A stretch of DNA of 64,000 nucleotides, taken from Palaemon carinicauda. Lineage: Eukaryota > Arthropoda > Malacostraca > Decapoda > Palaemonidae. The stretch's first letter is position 1, and every line of letters starts with the position of its first letter. The translations under genes were made by a program, and so were the position numbers. The stretch spans positions 75,495,254 to 75,559,253 of the forward strand of contig NC_090729.1 of assembly GCF_036898095.1 (NCBI RefSeq). Direction: 5' to 3'. Shown in pieces: positions 1-10,399 of this stretch. The notes under the pieces were generated by a model that saw nothing but the letters and a program-made list of their open reading frames with translations, ran no database searches and had not been told where the DNA came from.

Positions 1-308
1 GCTTTTTTCCCATAGAGCTAGGAGAAAGCTTGTCTTTGGCGATGTCCTCCTTTGGGAGGACTTCTCCCTCGTTTGCGAGAGAGATATTTTACGCCTACGC
101 CTTATTCCCATAGAGCTGGGAGAAAGCTTGTCTTAGGCGATCTCCTTCGGGGGAACTTCCCTCTCGTTCGCGAGAAATAACTTGTAGGAGCTTGCTGATC
201 CACCGTGGGCCGTGGCAGAGCTTTCTCCGAAGCAGGTTATCCCTTCGGGGGAACGATTCTCTCGTCCTTGAGAGAAGACCGTCTCTGAGCATCGGTGGTC
301 CCCCGTTA

Positions 309-311
309 CGC

Positions 312-343
<32 letters not shown>
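309..343. repeat. (TTA)n microsatellite
   Basis: About ten TTA units interrupt the hairpin array. Confidence 0.95.
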
Positions 344-345
<2 letters not shown>

Positions 346-559
346 GGTTCTCCTTCAGGGGCGTAGCGAGAGCCTTCTCTTAAGCGACATTCTCCTTCGG
401 GAGAACAAACCTCTTATGCGGAGGTGTTATCTTGAACCTGCTTGTTCTCCTTGATCCTTCGGGGTCTCGTTAGATCACCCTTTGGGCTGGCGTGATCGTT
501 GAGCCTTTGAGCTCTCGTCATGTTGATCCTGCGGGTTCTCATGACAGTAGGAGTCCGCT

Positions 560-1175
560 CGAAACCTTCGGGTTTCAGTTACGCTGAACCTTCGGGCTCT
601 CGTAACGATGGTAACGTTGAGCCTTCGGGAACTTGTTTCATCGATCACGCTAACCTTTTGGAGTCTCGTAACATTAGTTATGCAGAACTCTTGGGCTCTC
701 GTAATTTTAGTCACTCTGACACTTGGGTGTTTTGTGACAGGGAAACTTCGGTTTCTCGTTGCGCTGACTCTTCGGGGTCTCTAAACATTAGTTACGCTGA
801 ACCCTTGGGCTCTCGTAACTTCAGTCACTCTAACACTCCGGTGTGTTGTGACAGGGAAACTGCGGTTTCTCGTTACGCTGACCCTTCGGGGTCTCGTAAC
901 ATCAGTTACGTTGAACCCTAGGGCTCTCGTAACTTTAGTCACTGACACTTCGGTGTTTTGTGACAAGGAGACTTCGGTTTCTCGTTACGCTGACCCTTCG
1001 GGATCTTGTAACATTATTTACGCAGAATCCTTGGGTTCTCGTAACTTTAATCACTCCGACACTTCGGTGTTTAGTGACAGGGAAACTTCGGTTTCTCGTT
1101 GCGCTGACACTTCGGGTTCGCGCAACACAGTTCGCGCTGAACTTTTGGGTTCTCGTGACCTGAGTCATTCTTTTT
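560..1175 (+). repeat. Tandem repeat, about 114-bp period, four hairpins per unit
   Basis: The GTGACAG-type marker recurs at 734, 848, 960 and 1074, giving spacings of 114, 112 and 114 bp. The 112-bp spacing reflects a 2-bp loss near 943. Each unit holds four successive stem-loops: one with GTTACG/CGTAAC outer arms and GACCC/GGGTC inner arms, one with the same outer arms and a GAACCC-type inner arm, one with GTCAC/GTGAC outer and ACAC/GTGT inner arms, and one with GAAAC/GTTTC arms. In one frame the unit reads as a repeat rich in Ser, Arg and Gly, but frameshifts between units argue against a maintained protein. Confidence 0.75.
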
Positions 1176-1295
1176 ATGACAGAGAGTTTCCAAACTCTCG
1201 TTGTGTTGATCGTTTGTGCTCGCACAACACAAGCTATCGTGAACCTTCGGGTGAGCGTAGCAGTCAGTTCTCTCACCAACCTGAGAGCTCTCGCG

Positions 1296-1745
1296 TGCAC
1301 GGCCAAATTGGCGCGCACGACCGATTTGGCGCGCACAACCGTCTTGGCGCGCGCAAGCAAAATGGCGATCATGGCGCGTGGGTTCATCCTTTGGCGCGCC
1401 ATATGCGCGAATATCCTGTTGCTCGCCATGCGCTCGAACATCCTGTGGCGCGCCATGTGCGCGAACAACACACTGCGCGTAAGCAACCTTATGCGCGCCA
1501 GGTGCGCAAACAACCTCAAAGGTGCGCGCACGAGCTCACTTCCGCCGCCTACCAACAGTTCGGCGCAAGAGCGCACGACCAAATTGGCGCGCGTGCACGA
1601 CCATTTTGGCGCACACGATCGAATAGAAGCGCACGACCTTAATGGCGCGCGCACACGATCGGATTGGAGCGCATGACCGTATTAGCGCGCGCACGACCAT
1701 GACCATGACCATGTTGGCTCGCACGCACTACCAACTTGGCGCGCG
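1296..1745 (+). repeat. Degenerate GCGCGC-rich short repeats
   Basis: A block of irregular repeats of about 18-24 bp built around GGCGCGC(A/G)CGACC plus a short AT-rich spacer (ATTTTGG, AATTGG, CTTAATGG). It is rich in CpG and in GCGCGC, unlike the CTTCGG hairpins on either side. The same motif appears at 44438-44500 in the second copy of this sequence. Confidence 0.7.
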
Positions 1746-1975
1746 TGCTATCGGTTGAAGTGCACGAACAACTCTTATGACCCTTCGGGGTCTCACAACG
1801 CAGTTCACGCTGAACCTTTGGGTTCTCGTGACCATAGCCATACTTATGAGACAGAGTTTTTCGGACTCTCGTTGCGCGAAGTGTTCACGAGTGCACAAGA
1901 GGTTTACTCTCATGACAGAGTTTTCGAACTCTCGTCCCGTGAATTGTTCGCGCGCGCCCATCGTCATCAAGAGTT

Positions 1976-3127
1976 TTACTCTGATGACAGAGGGATGCCT
2001 GCTACCTAAGGGTTTACGAATCTCTACAGGTAACTATGACACAGTTCCTTTGGGTCCTGGTCACGTAACACGATTCCTGGAATTCCTGGAGTTCCTGTGG
2101 ATTCTCGGCACAACATCCCTTAAGGTCGTGAGAAAGGAATTCACAAATAGATTCTGAACCCCTAGGTTCTCATCCGAATCTGAAAACTATAGTCAACCCC
2201 CCCCCCCCTCTACGGGATGGGTCTTCCAAAGTTGTGACTTGATACGTCACTCTACACTCCCAGGTGATTACTATATCAGCTAGTCTGGTTTCGCCAGCAC
2301 CGATCCTTTCGTTTTCGAACGAACTACCGTCATCTTTCTTCCACCTTCCCACTTTGAGTGGTTTGGTTAGCAGATGAAAATGAGTGGGGAATGGAAAATT
2401 CTTTACATTGCAGTTCATTTCCCCTGGCAGGCCTTGCCTGATTTAGACGGTAGTTTTCTCACTATCGAGAAAGCGTTCGATGGCAACCTCTTTAGGTAAG
2501 CGGTCGATGGCAATTATGTCTGGCGTTCTTGAAGCAAACCCTCCACATACGAGATTTCACCCTTTTTCGGGAGACTCGTTCCTGAGAAGTTTTTACAAAA
2601 CTTCATTGGGTGTTAAAACTTTATGAAGGCCGTAAGCCTTCCCAAAGCAGGCACTCTAGCCAAGACAAAACCGCGAGGTTATTGTCTTGAACTCGGTTCT
2701 ACCATTTGATGAAGGCAGCCTCCCCCGTCATTGTACTCTGGGTATAACGACTTGCCTTTTTACACGATAATCTTCCGAGACTTTTTATTCTATCCTTACA
2801 GGGTTATTGTTTCAAACAATTATTCCCGAAGGAACATTGTTAGCTAACGTTAAAGAACGATAGCAACAGTGTGGGCATCTTTTCATTACGCTATGAATGT
2901 TTCAAACCCCGCTCACAGGTAAACGGACATCCGTTTCTTTGTAATGAACCCTGGCTTGCCCCTCACATAAAGAGGAGGGGTAAACCAAAGGGGAAATGAT
3001 TGCCTCTATAACTGTATATTTTGTTTGAGAACATGTTCGCTCTCATTCAAGAAAATATTACAGTTAGTCAACGATCAAAATTCTTTCGGCAATAATGTTG
3101 CGATTCGTCGCATATACATTATTCCCG
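1976..3127 (+). repeat. Hairpin-rich repeat unit, copy 1 of 2
   Basis: This 1.15-kb segment is colinear with 50767-51927 plus 52166-52200. The two copies share most of their sequence but diverge sharply after the CGCAAC at about 3127 and 52202. Neither has an open frame of note. It contains further stem-loops: AAGTTTT/AAAACTT (about 2588-2604), GAAGGC/GCCTTC (about 2622-2638), and a long hairpin at 2662-2688 with a GCGA loop that becomes GCAA in the other copy. The poly-C run near 2199 is present in both copies at different lengths. Function unknown. Confidence 0.7.
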
Positions 3128-3799
3128 CAACCGGATTTGTTTCAAACGTTTCCTGGAGGCAGAGAATACGCATGCGCTAGCGCAAATGGACAAGTACATA
3201 TATGCGTGCAAGCGATCGTTCTGCCAATAAGGGCTATATACATCTTCCAATTAGAACTCCGTTCTATCAAGTTGTACTGTATATTTATATCCCTTACTGA
3301 AACCAGGTTATTCAGTACAGTACATTACTTGGGTACTTTCCTGTAACCAGACATACAGTATTTACGTTCTGCCTCCTTATAGGCATTTTTTTTCTTTCCC
3401 CCGATCGGAAGTCATAGTCTCCTACAAAGGCTTTGGCTGGAAACTTCTCATAAGCATATCTGTTCCCTAGTAGGGAACATCTAATATAAATGCTAGTTTA
3501 CCGATCGGAGACGGAGAAGTACAAACGTTTTTTTGTCCTTAGAACGGGAAACCTCCATTATGAACGTTTCCAACGTTTTCCAACTGAGTTCCGGACACGA
3601 CTTTTAAGTCGAACTACGCATGTATGCTTGTCATGCGCACAGTTCGGTGTTACTACTCCGTAGTCGACTTATGCTCTTTACCCACCCAACTTTAGATTGA
3701 AGATACGTCTCAATCCCCTCTTGGGGTTGGTTGGATGCGTTCGGTGATTTCCGTACAGTCTCTTGTCCGGAAAGCAATCTCTATGGAGATTCGCTATTA
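3128..3799. other. Unassigned, with perfect short palindromes
   Basis: No coding region is recognisable. The tract still contains conspicuous inverted repeats, for example TGTTCCCTA/TAGGGAACA around one G at 3461-3479, CGACTT/AAGTCG near 3599-3612, and AATCTC/GAGATT near 3776-3791, just before the Tigger insertion. It may be a continuation of the hairpin-rich sequence, but it does not match the right flank of the second copy. Confidence 0.4.
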
Positions 3800-4507
3800 C
3801 AGTGAGCCCTCGTTTATCGCGGTAGATATGTTCCAAACCCGGCCGCGATAGCTGAAAATCCGCGAAGTAGGGACACCATATTTACGTATTTATTTAACAT
3901 GTATATTCAGACTTTTAAAACCTTCCCTTTACGTAGTACTGTTAACAAACTACCCTTTAATGTACAGAACACTTACTGCATGTACTACAGTACCGTAAAC
4001 TAAAACAGGGTGATTTTATATCATGCGTTTCATAAACACGCCAAAAGCACGATAAAAAATGACAAGCAATGTTTTGTTTACGTTTTTCTCTGATCATAAT
4101 AAAGAAACGAACGCATTTACACATCTGTGTATAGGTTAGTTTTTGCATCGATTATATTGATTATATGTTGATTTTGTTATTACCAATGTTTTACTTAATT
4201 TTTCTTAGGACTTCCAAATAAATGAAATGAATGCCATTTATATAATGTTTTTCTTTATGACGCCGCCTGAAACGGAAACCTTCCTTTCGTTTAGTGTACG
4301 CTCCATCTTCGATCGTAATAAACAAACGAAGGGATTAAACGCGTATGATGAAAGTGGTAAATAATTATATTAAAAGCTTTTAGTAAATATGTTATTGCAA
4401 ATATTATTTACCGTATCTATATAAAATCCTACATATGTAGCAAAGCAAGAAAACTAATTTTTTTCTTTTTTTTTGGCGTTTAATCAACAATAAGAAACTG
4501 CTGCTAA

Positions 4508-4624
<117 letters not shown>

Positions 4625-4905
4625 TGTTTTAAATGTAATAAACAAGAAAAAAGATAGGTTATAACATGTGTATTTTAAAACCTTCCCTTTACATAGTACT
4701 GTTAACAAACTACCCTTTAATGCACAGAACACCTAATGCATGTTGGAATATTAAAGTAGTATACAAAAATAAAGATTGTTACTGTACTCACCACGAAAGA
4801 AGTTGAAGAAAAACTTGAATGATGATGGCGATGAATTGGCTGCACAGTAGAAATGATGATGCTGAAGCTGTTGATGTCTTCTACTGTGCAGCCAATGATA
4901 GTATT

Positions 4906-6792
4906 TTACGTCTCTTCAGACGGAGGTGTCTTTTCCTGGGACACCTCTTCAACTTCTTCCTGGGACACTTCTTCAATTTCTTCCGAAGGCATAGTAGCAG
5001 GAGGAACTGGCTCTTTTTTGCGAGGCTGGAAGAACATTGCGATCGGAAGTTGCTGCCGCTGCTGCTTTTTTCGCTCGAAGAGCATCCTGTAGGGAGTCAT
5101 GTCTTCATCGATTTTGTTGCAGAATTGCATAGAACGAACCATATCCTCGTCCCACTCTTGCGACAATTCTTTCAACTCCTTCGCAAGGTTGCAGAGCTTG
5201 GCAAGCCGTTCTAATGTTAAGCCCGTTTCTTTGACATTTTCTTGGGTCTCTTCCTGTGTTTCACTGTCTTCTTCACTGGCCGATTTCGTCAGGTCTTCGA
5301 GGTCTGCGTCAGTTAGCGGCTGGGAATGGCAGTCCAACAACTCCTCGACGTCTTCAGTCGTCATGTCGCCAAACCCGTCACCTCCAATTATCGCAGCCAA
5401 CTGCACAGATTTCTGTATTGCAGAGTGTTGAATCTCAGCAGGTGTAAATCCCTCGTCATCGTAAACAATCTGGGGCCACAACTTCTTCCAGCTCGCATTA
5501 ACTGTAGTAGGTTTCATTTCTGTCAGTGCCTTCTGGATGTTCTGCAGGCACGTGGCTATTGTGTACTTCCGCCAGTACGCCTTCAAATTGGATGTTTCAT
5601 CCTCATCATCTTGGGCAGCATCCACACACGCAACGAGGTCCTCCAAGGTATTCTTCGTGTAGAGGGCCTTGAACGTCCTGATAACCCCCTGGTCCATCGG
5701 TTGAATTAATGACGTTGTGTTGGGTGGCAGGAACTCAACCTGAATGCCCTCATGCGACAGATCAGTTGCGTGTCCACCAGCGATATCCATAAGGAGAAGG
5801 ATCTTAAATGGCAAGCCCTTCTCTAAGAGATATTTACTGACTTGCGGGATAAAACACTGGTGGAACCAGTTGGAGGTCAGCATCTTCGTAATCCATGCTT
5901 TTTGATTATGCATCCAGTACACGGGAAGGAGATTCTTATTTTTATTTTTCAAAGCGCGAGGGTTTTTCGATTTGTAAATAAGCCCCGGCTTTAGCAAAAA
6001 TCCAGCAGCATTGCCACACATCACGAGGGTAACACGATCTTTGAATGCTTTAAAGCCAGAGGCTTTGGCTTCTTTTTTGAACAGGAAAGTTCGCGACGGC
6101 ATTCTCTTCCAAAACAAGCCGGTCTCATCCATATTAAACACTTGTTCGGGCTTGTATCCACCTTCAGTGATAATGTTCTTAAATGTCTCATTCGCGTAAG
6201 TTTCAGCAGCGGTAGTGTCAGCGGAAGCAGCCTCGCCATGCAGGGAAACACTTTTCAGGCTGAAGCGTTTCTGAAACTTCGTGAACCATCATTTGCTGGC
6301 GGAAAAATGTTGTTTCTGAGGCTGGGAATCAGTGGATGTCCCTGCTTGAGGTTCATCTAGTACATCATCTTCGTCTTCTTCAGCATGGTCGCCATCGTCG
6401 TCTTGAGGTTCCTTTGCCGCAAAATTCTCATACAAACCCAAAGCCTTGGTTCGGATGGTGTTCGTATCCAAGGCTATGTTCTTCTTCTGGCAGTCGGCAA
6501 TCCAGACTGCTAAAGCACCTTCCATACGGACGATCGTTTTATTACGAGCGGTAACAACTCGCTTCGCTGACCTGCTAAAGGTGATGGCAGCCGTCTTTCT
6601 AATGTTTGCCTCGTCCTTCTTAATGTAGCGAACGGTGGATTCGTTCACTCCAAAATGGCGGGCTGCGGCCGCGTAACTTCTGCCTTCTTTCAACATATCG
6701 AGAAGTGTGACCTTCTCAGCAATCGTCATCATTTTTCGGTGGCATTTAGGCTCACGACCAGCCCTAGTAGAAGCAGAACGCTTGGGAGCTAT
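4906..6792 (-). pseudogene. pogo/Tigger-like transposase, interrupted
   Basis: Two consecutive segments on the minus strand, 6289-6732 and 4906-6141, together read as a transposase of about 600 residues. The N-terminal part has a CENP-B/psq-type helix-turn-helix (EKVTLLDMLKEGRSYAAAARH onwards). The C-terminal part is a DDE_1 domain with MDETGLFW (first Asp), LLMD (second Asp) and PNTTSLIQPMDQGVI (third Asp), then an acidic tail and a basic QPRKKEP stretch. Compared with the copy at 54186-56054, the start codon is ATA (6790-6792) instead of ATG. A TGA replaces the Gly codon of the SKGWF motif. The Asn after the second catalytic Asp is Ile. The element should be unable to move itself. Confidence 0.9.
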
Positions 6793-7600
6793 TGTAGTGG
6801 TTAAACAGAAAGTTCAACAAAAAGTTCAACTTCAAACAGTCACGTACAACACAGATTAAAGTTACACAGTAACGTAGCAGCATCTACCCGGCGAGAGAGC
6901 AGCAAACAAAGTGGCCGCGAGAAGATGCTGCGGATCGGAGAAGCGGTCAAAACACCAATCACAGGCTAGATTACAAAACTTGGGAGCTGATTCGTCATCT
7001 ATCAGCACTGGAACCAATCACAGTCCGTCTTACATGCTACGTAGTATTTACAAATTCAAATACAAGGTACTATATACAGTATGCTTTACGTACGCTATTT
7101 TACGCTTGTTTTGTTGTAGGATATGTACGCTTATTTGAGATGTGATTTTTGCAACAAAGAATGTTATTGGATGCATTACTACGTACGTATACATACAAAA
7201 GATTCCTGGAAAAGATGCACATCCATTACATTTGTAGTAGTAGCCATCAGCAGCCTTACACCATTCAAATATGACAAAGTCAGACTGCATCTGATTTGCC
7301 TTTCATGTTCGATTTAATTTTACTACGTATTCTGAATTATCGTATGATCACATTCTCTTTTCGTGTTTTATTTCTTTCTGTACTGAATTATATGTCATAT
7401 GTAATGCAATGAACCATCAGTAAGAGCAGATATTACTAATTAATAATGGAATTAACGAAATATTTGGGGTCTTCATATATCGCGGCTATTTTCGAAATTT
7501 CCAGAAAATCCGCGATATATGTATATACATGCGTTATGAAAAATCCGCGAAGTCGGGAATCTGCGATAGTCGAACCGCGAAGTAGCGAGGGCTCACTGTA

Positions 7601-7950
7601 TAATATAAACTGTACTGATTAACTGGTTTACCGTTTGGTATCGGTCTTATTCGGCCAACCACACTGGATTAGTGGCAGTTGGAGGGAGAACAGGCTGTTC
7701 CCCTTCGTTGCAAGAACGTGCAATTAGTTACACGTCTCGACATCATCTCGAGTTGTGTTTATTGCTATGCACTCCCCCCCCTCACCGGTGGACAATCCGC
7801 GGATGATGGGTGGCAGACGAGAGCTTCTGCAAAGAGGCCTGTCTTCTCGTCTCCCCTCTGAACCTAATGCTCTCTATAATGCATCAAAAGAGAGAGGGGG
7901 GGGGCATATGCCATACCATTCCATCCTCGTCCGTTGACCCGATTCAGAAA
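7601..7950. other. Unassigned flank
   Basis: Mixed-composition DNA between the Tigger element and DIRS copy A. I see no motif or supported open frame. It may be the far side of the sequence into which Tigger copy 1 inserted. Confidence 0.3.
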
Positions 7951-8540
7951 GGTACCAGCATTCACCTCTCTGAGAGAACCATCTAGCAGTATGAAGCCTC
8001 AGATGGACAGTGGACAACTAGTTGCCCTCATCTGCTCGCATCATTCCTGGTATAGGAATGTGCTTGCAAAACCACCCAGATAGTTCGCTCCTAGTGTCTT
8101 GGAATCATCTTGTATCCAACAAAGTCTTAACTTTGTGGGGTCCCCGACTATGGTTATGCTCGCAGCGTCCCTGATCTTCAGGCTCCCACTCGACCGTTCC
8201 CCAGGGCCTCAAACAAGATGTATTCCAAGATCGATGGGGCGGCCTAGAGGTGTACCTTGTTTTTTCTCCCCCATTTGGTCTGGTGAAAAAGTCCTCAGCC
8301 AAGTCAGGATAAGCAGGATCTTATCAACGACTCCAATAGCTTCACTATGGCATCCCGCAGAATGGTTCCCAGATCTTCTGAAGCCCCTGACAGAGCTCCA
8401 ATAGCTTCGCTATGGCAACCCACAGAATGGTTCCTGGACCTTCTACAGCTCCTGACGGAGTTCCGAGGGATCTTCCTCCACGGCACGATCTTCCAAGCAG
8501 CCAGATGCTAACGCTTTCCTGAGCTGTAGCTTTGCTTCGA
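7950..8540 (+). pseudogene. DIRS copy A: RNase H end and linker domain remnant
   Basis: Translation across several frames recovers the region that follows RNase H in DIRS polyproteins: a WSLHP-like stretch, then LTLWGSPTM with a decayed DLFAT motif (VMLAAS), then LPLYRSP-type and EWFPDLL-type segments. The same order of motifs is intact in copy C (21860-22340). Many stops and frameshifts are present. The stretch coding PIASLW...EWF is tandemly duplicated (about 68 bp each, near 8327-8394 and 8395-8462), a change not seen in the other copies. Confidence 0.65.
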
Positions 8541-8559
8541 CTTCTCGCCTGGGACGATC

Positions 8560-9470
8560 CTACACCACCCCTCTCAGAGAGGCCTTTCGCAACAGGTTAC
8601 GGAAAAGATGTCTAGGCACCTCAGACACTTTTCAGCGTCGGTCTTCCAGGCGAAGTGTTCGGTCCTTTTGTGACTGATGTCGTGAAAGGGGATTCTCTCC
8701 CATCATTGCCTTTACTTATGCAAGTTTGAGATAACTTGTCCCCCGTCAGATCTCAATAACTTGTCCCCTGTCAGATCTCAACCTCCTCCTGGGAGGGAAC
8801 GCGGTTCGGGTCCTTCAGTGTCTGAAGACCCCTCTCTACGAACCTTAGGCCCAGCAGCAGATCGCTTCCTTACACGGAAGATGCCCATTCTACTCACTTG
8901 GGCTTTTGACCAAGAGAGTTAGTGTGTTGTATGATCCAACCTCTGATGTCTCCTACCCTAGGAGATGGGGAGAAGTAATCCTCAGCGGCGTCCCTGAGTG
9001 GATTGCCAAGACTCAAATCCGAGTGTGCTGTACCCTAGGTGCAGCCCATTTTGAATGAAGTGTCTTCGTTTGGTAACCAGAAACCCATCAACTGGGGTTT
9101 TATCGAGTGAGGAGTCTGTAGGGTTACCTTAAAAGAACGATACCAGCTCGCCCCCGTGTGTCGGCACTGTTGACCAGCACGGGGAAGGTCAAGAGGAGGA
9201 CCTCAAGGATTTCCTTCCCCTCTGGGATCGGAAGGCAATTGAGGTTACTCTTAATCTAGTCTCTCCTCCATCCTAAGACCCAGAGCTCGTAACGTCCCTG
9301 GCGTTCAAGAAACTACTAGGCTATGTGGTGCAGAAACTTTATGTGGGCATGTGGAAGCATCAATCGACCTTCACGACCCACTACCTGCAAAAACGTAACC
9401 CACAAGAACATGGAGACCTTTTCCATTGGTCCTGTGGTGGTCGCACAACAAATGGTCTAAACACCTCAGG
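8560..9470 (+). pseudogene. DIRS copy A: tyrosine recombinase remnant
   Basis: Fragments in shifting frames match the YR of copies C, D and G: a SEDPSLRTLG-type stretch, LTWAFDQES (catalytic Arg box destroyed), a KTQNP-like piece, and near 9300-9400 VTSLAFKK...MWKHQSTFTTHYLQK, where HYL carries the nucleophilic Tyr. The HxxR box is not recognisable. A 29-bp tandem duplication lies at about 8728-8785. The sequence is old and cannot encode a working enzyme. Confidence 0.7.
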
Positions 9471-9893
9471 CTCCTTGATGGACAAGTAGCAGAGGGTTGA
9501 GGGCTGAGGCTACCCAGATTAGTCTGGGGTGAATGAGTAAGAATGCCTGGCTCCTTTCTCCCTTTCACCTTCTCCCCTCTGGGGAAAACAGCTCCGCAAG
9601 CCTCAGCATAGCTGACCTCACCTCGCTGCAGGTAAGACCCATTTCCCTTGTGCTTCCTAAGTATAGAAGAATACTTTGTTACGTCTCCAATACCTTTTAG
9701 AGGGAAGGTATTGGGTAAGTCTTAAAGAACATTAGGTTCTGTACTCGAGTTCCTATGTTGAGACAAGCCACACTGTTAGTTCCACTCACACACAAGCTTC
9801 TGCGGGCTGCTATCAGTGCATTACCTCATATCGGCACTTGATTTTAGCGAGGGTAGGGTCCGATCACAGATCGAAATAATGTAGAGAGGACCC

Positions 9894-9946
9894 CGAGTCA
9901 TGACCAAGGCCAGTTGTTGAGTCATGACCAAGGCCAGTTGGTGAGG
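9894..9946. repeat. Short tandem duplication
   Basis: Two adjacent copies of a unit of about 24 bp beginning GAGTCATGACCAAGG lie in the 3' non-coding part of DIRS copy A. Confidence 0.85.
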
Positions 9947-9974
9947 ATTTCCTCCCTCCTAAGAGTAAGTCACC

Positions 9975-10321
9975 TTATTATAAATAGCGAAGGCTTGTAT
10001 CTGTGTCGGAACAAATAACATTTGAAAATAATTTGTATTTTTCGTAACATACAAACCTGGAGCTATTTATACAAATTGGCCCGCCACCCTGTCCCCCGAG
10101 AAGTCCTGCCATAAAGCAAAGTGGTTACTCAGCCGAGAGGTGTGAGTGAGCGGGGTAGCCAGTCTACTCACCCCCCCACCCGCTAACTAGCGGATGGGGT
10201 TGTTATCCCTCACTAAAATTATCATGGCTCGTCTTTCAGCTGCGCCGAAAGTAATACCCTATCATAAATAGCTCCAAGTTTGTATGTTAGGAAAAATACA
10301 AATTATTTCCAAATTTATTAT
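9975..10321 (+). repeat. DIRS copy A: ICR and right inverted terminal repeat
   Basis: The junction GGAAC|AAAT lies at 10008-10016. Sequence right of it (ATAATTTGTATTTTTCG, CATACAAACC, AGCTATTTAT) is complementary to the segment ending near 10321 (AAATAGCTCC, TTTGTATGTTAGG, AAAAATACAAATTATTT). This is the DIRS arrangement in which an internal complementary region pairs with the element's outer end, allowing circle formation. The left half of the ICR predicts a left end starting GTTCCGACACAG, which I do not find, so the 5' part of copy A is missing. Copies D and E share this right-terminal sequence. Confidence 0.75.
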
Positions 10322-10399
10322 ATTTTGCATAATTTGCTTATCATGTGAGTTAAACAACCGCATACTCATTTAATTTTCTTCTCTTTACTGGAGGACCAA

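Larger units (their letters stand above)
1..2170 (+). repeat. Array of TTCG-loop hairpins (unclassified)
   Basis: This GC-rich tract is a near-continuous series of short inverted repeats closed mostly by TTCG or TTTG loops. I counted 18 copies of CTTCGG on the plus strand between about 140 and 1790. Arms vary but stay complementary: GAAAC/GTTTC (1082-1095), GACCC/GGGTC (880-893 and 1779-1792), ACAC/GTGT (near 945-955), AAACC/GGTTT (near 565), GAACC/GGTTC with a TTTG loop (1812-1825) and TCTCG/CGAGA (near 165). Many sit inside a second pair of arms such as GTTACG/CGTAAC. Long open frames cross the tract, but all look like by-products of low stop content. cUUCGg is a known extra-stable RNA tetraloop, and it would form only in a transcript of the plus strand. 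I do not recognise the family. A part of it recurs at 44430-44640. Confidence 0.75.

Noticed and set aside
560..1175. CRISPR-like array
   Set aside because: The whole unit repeats with no unique spacers, and the setting is eukaryotic.
848..1642. 264-residue open frame in the hairpin array
   Set aside because: Low stop density follows from repeat composition. Units differ by non-triplet indels, opposite-strand frames are just as long, and no domain is visible.
935..1654. 239-residue minus-strand frame
   Set aside because: It is the antisense of the hairpin array, and neither strand shows a recognisable protein.
1980..2025. Hammerhead ribozyme core (CTGATGA ... CGAA)
   Set aside because: The second copy has ATGATGA, the GAAA box is GAAT, and the flanking stems do not form.
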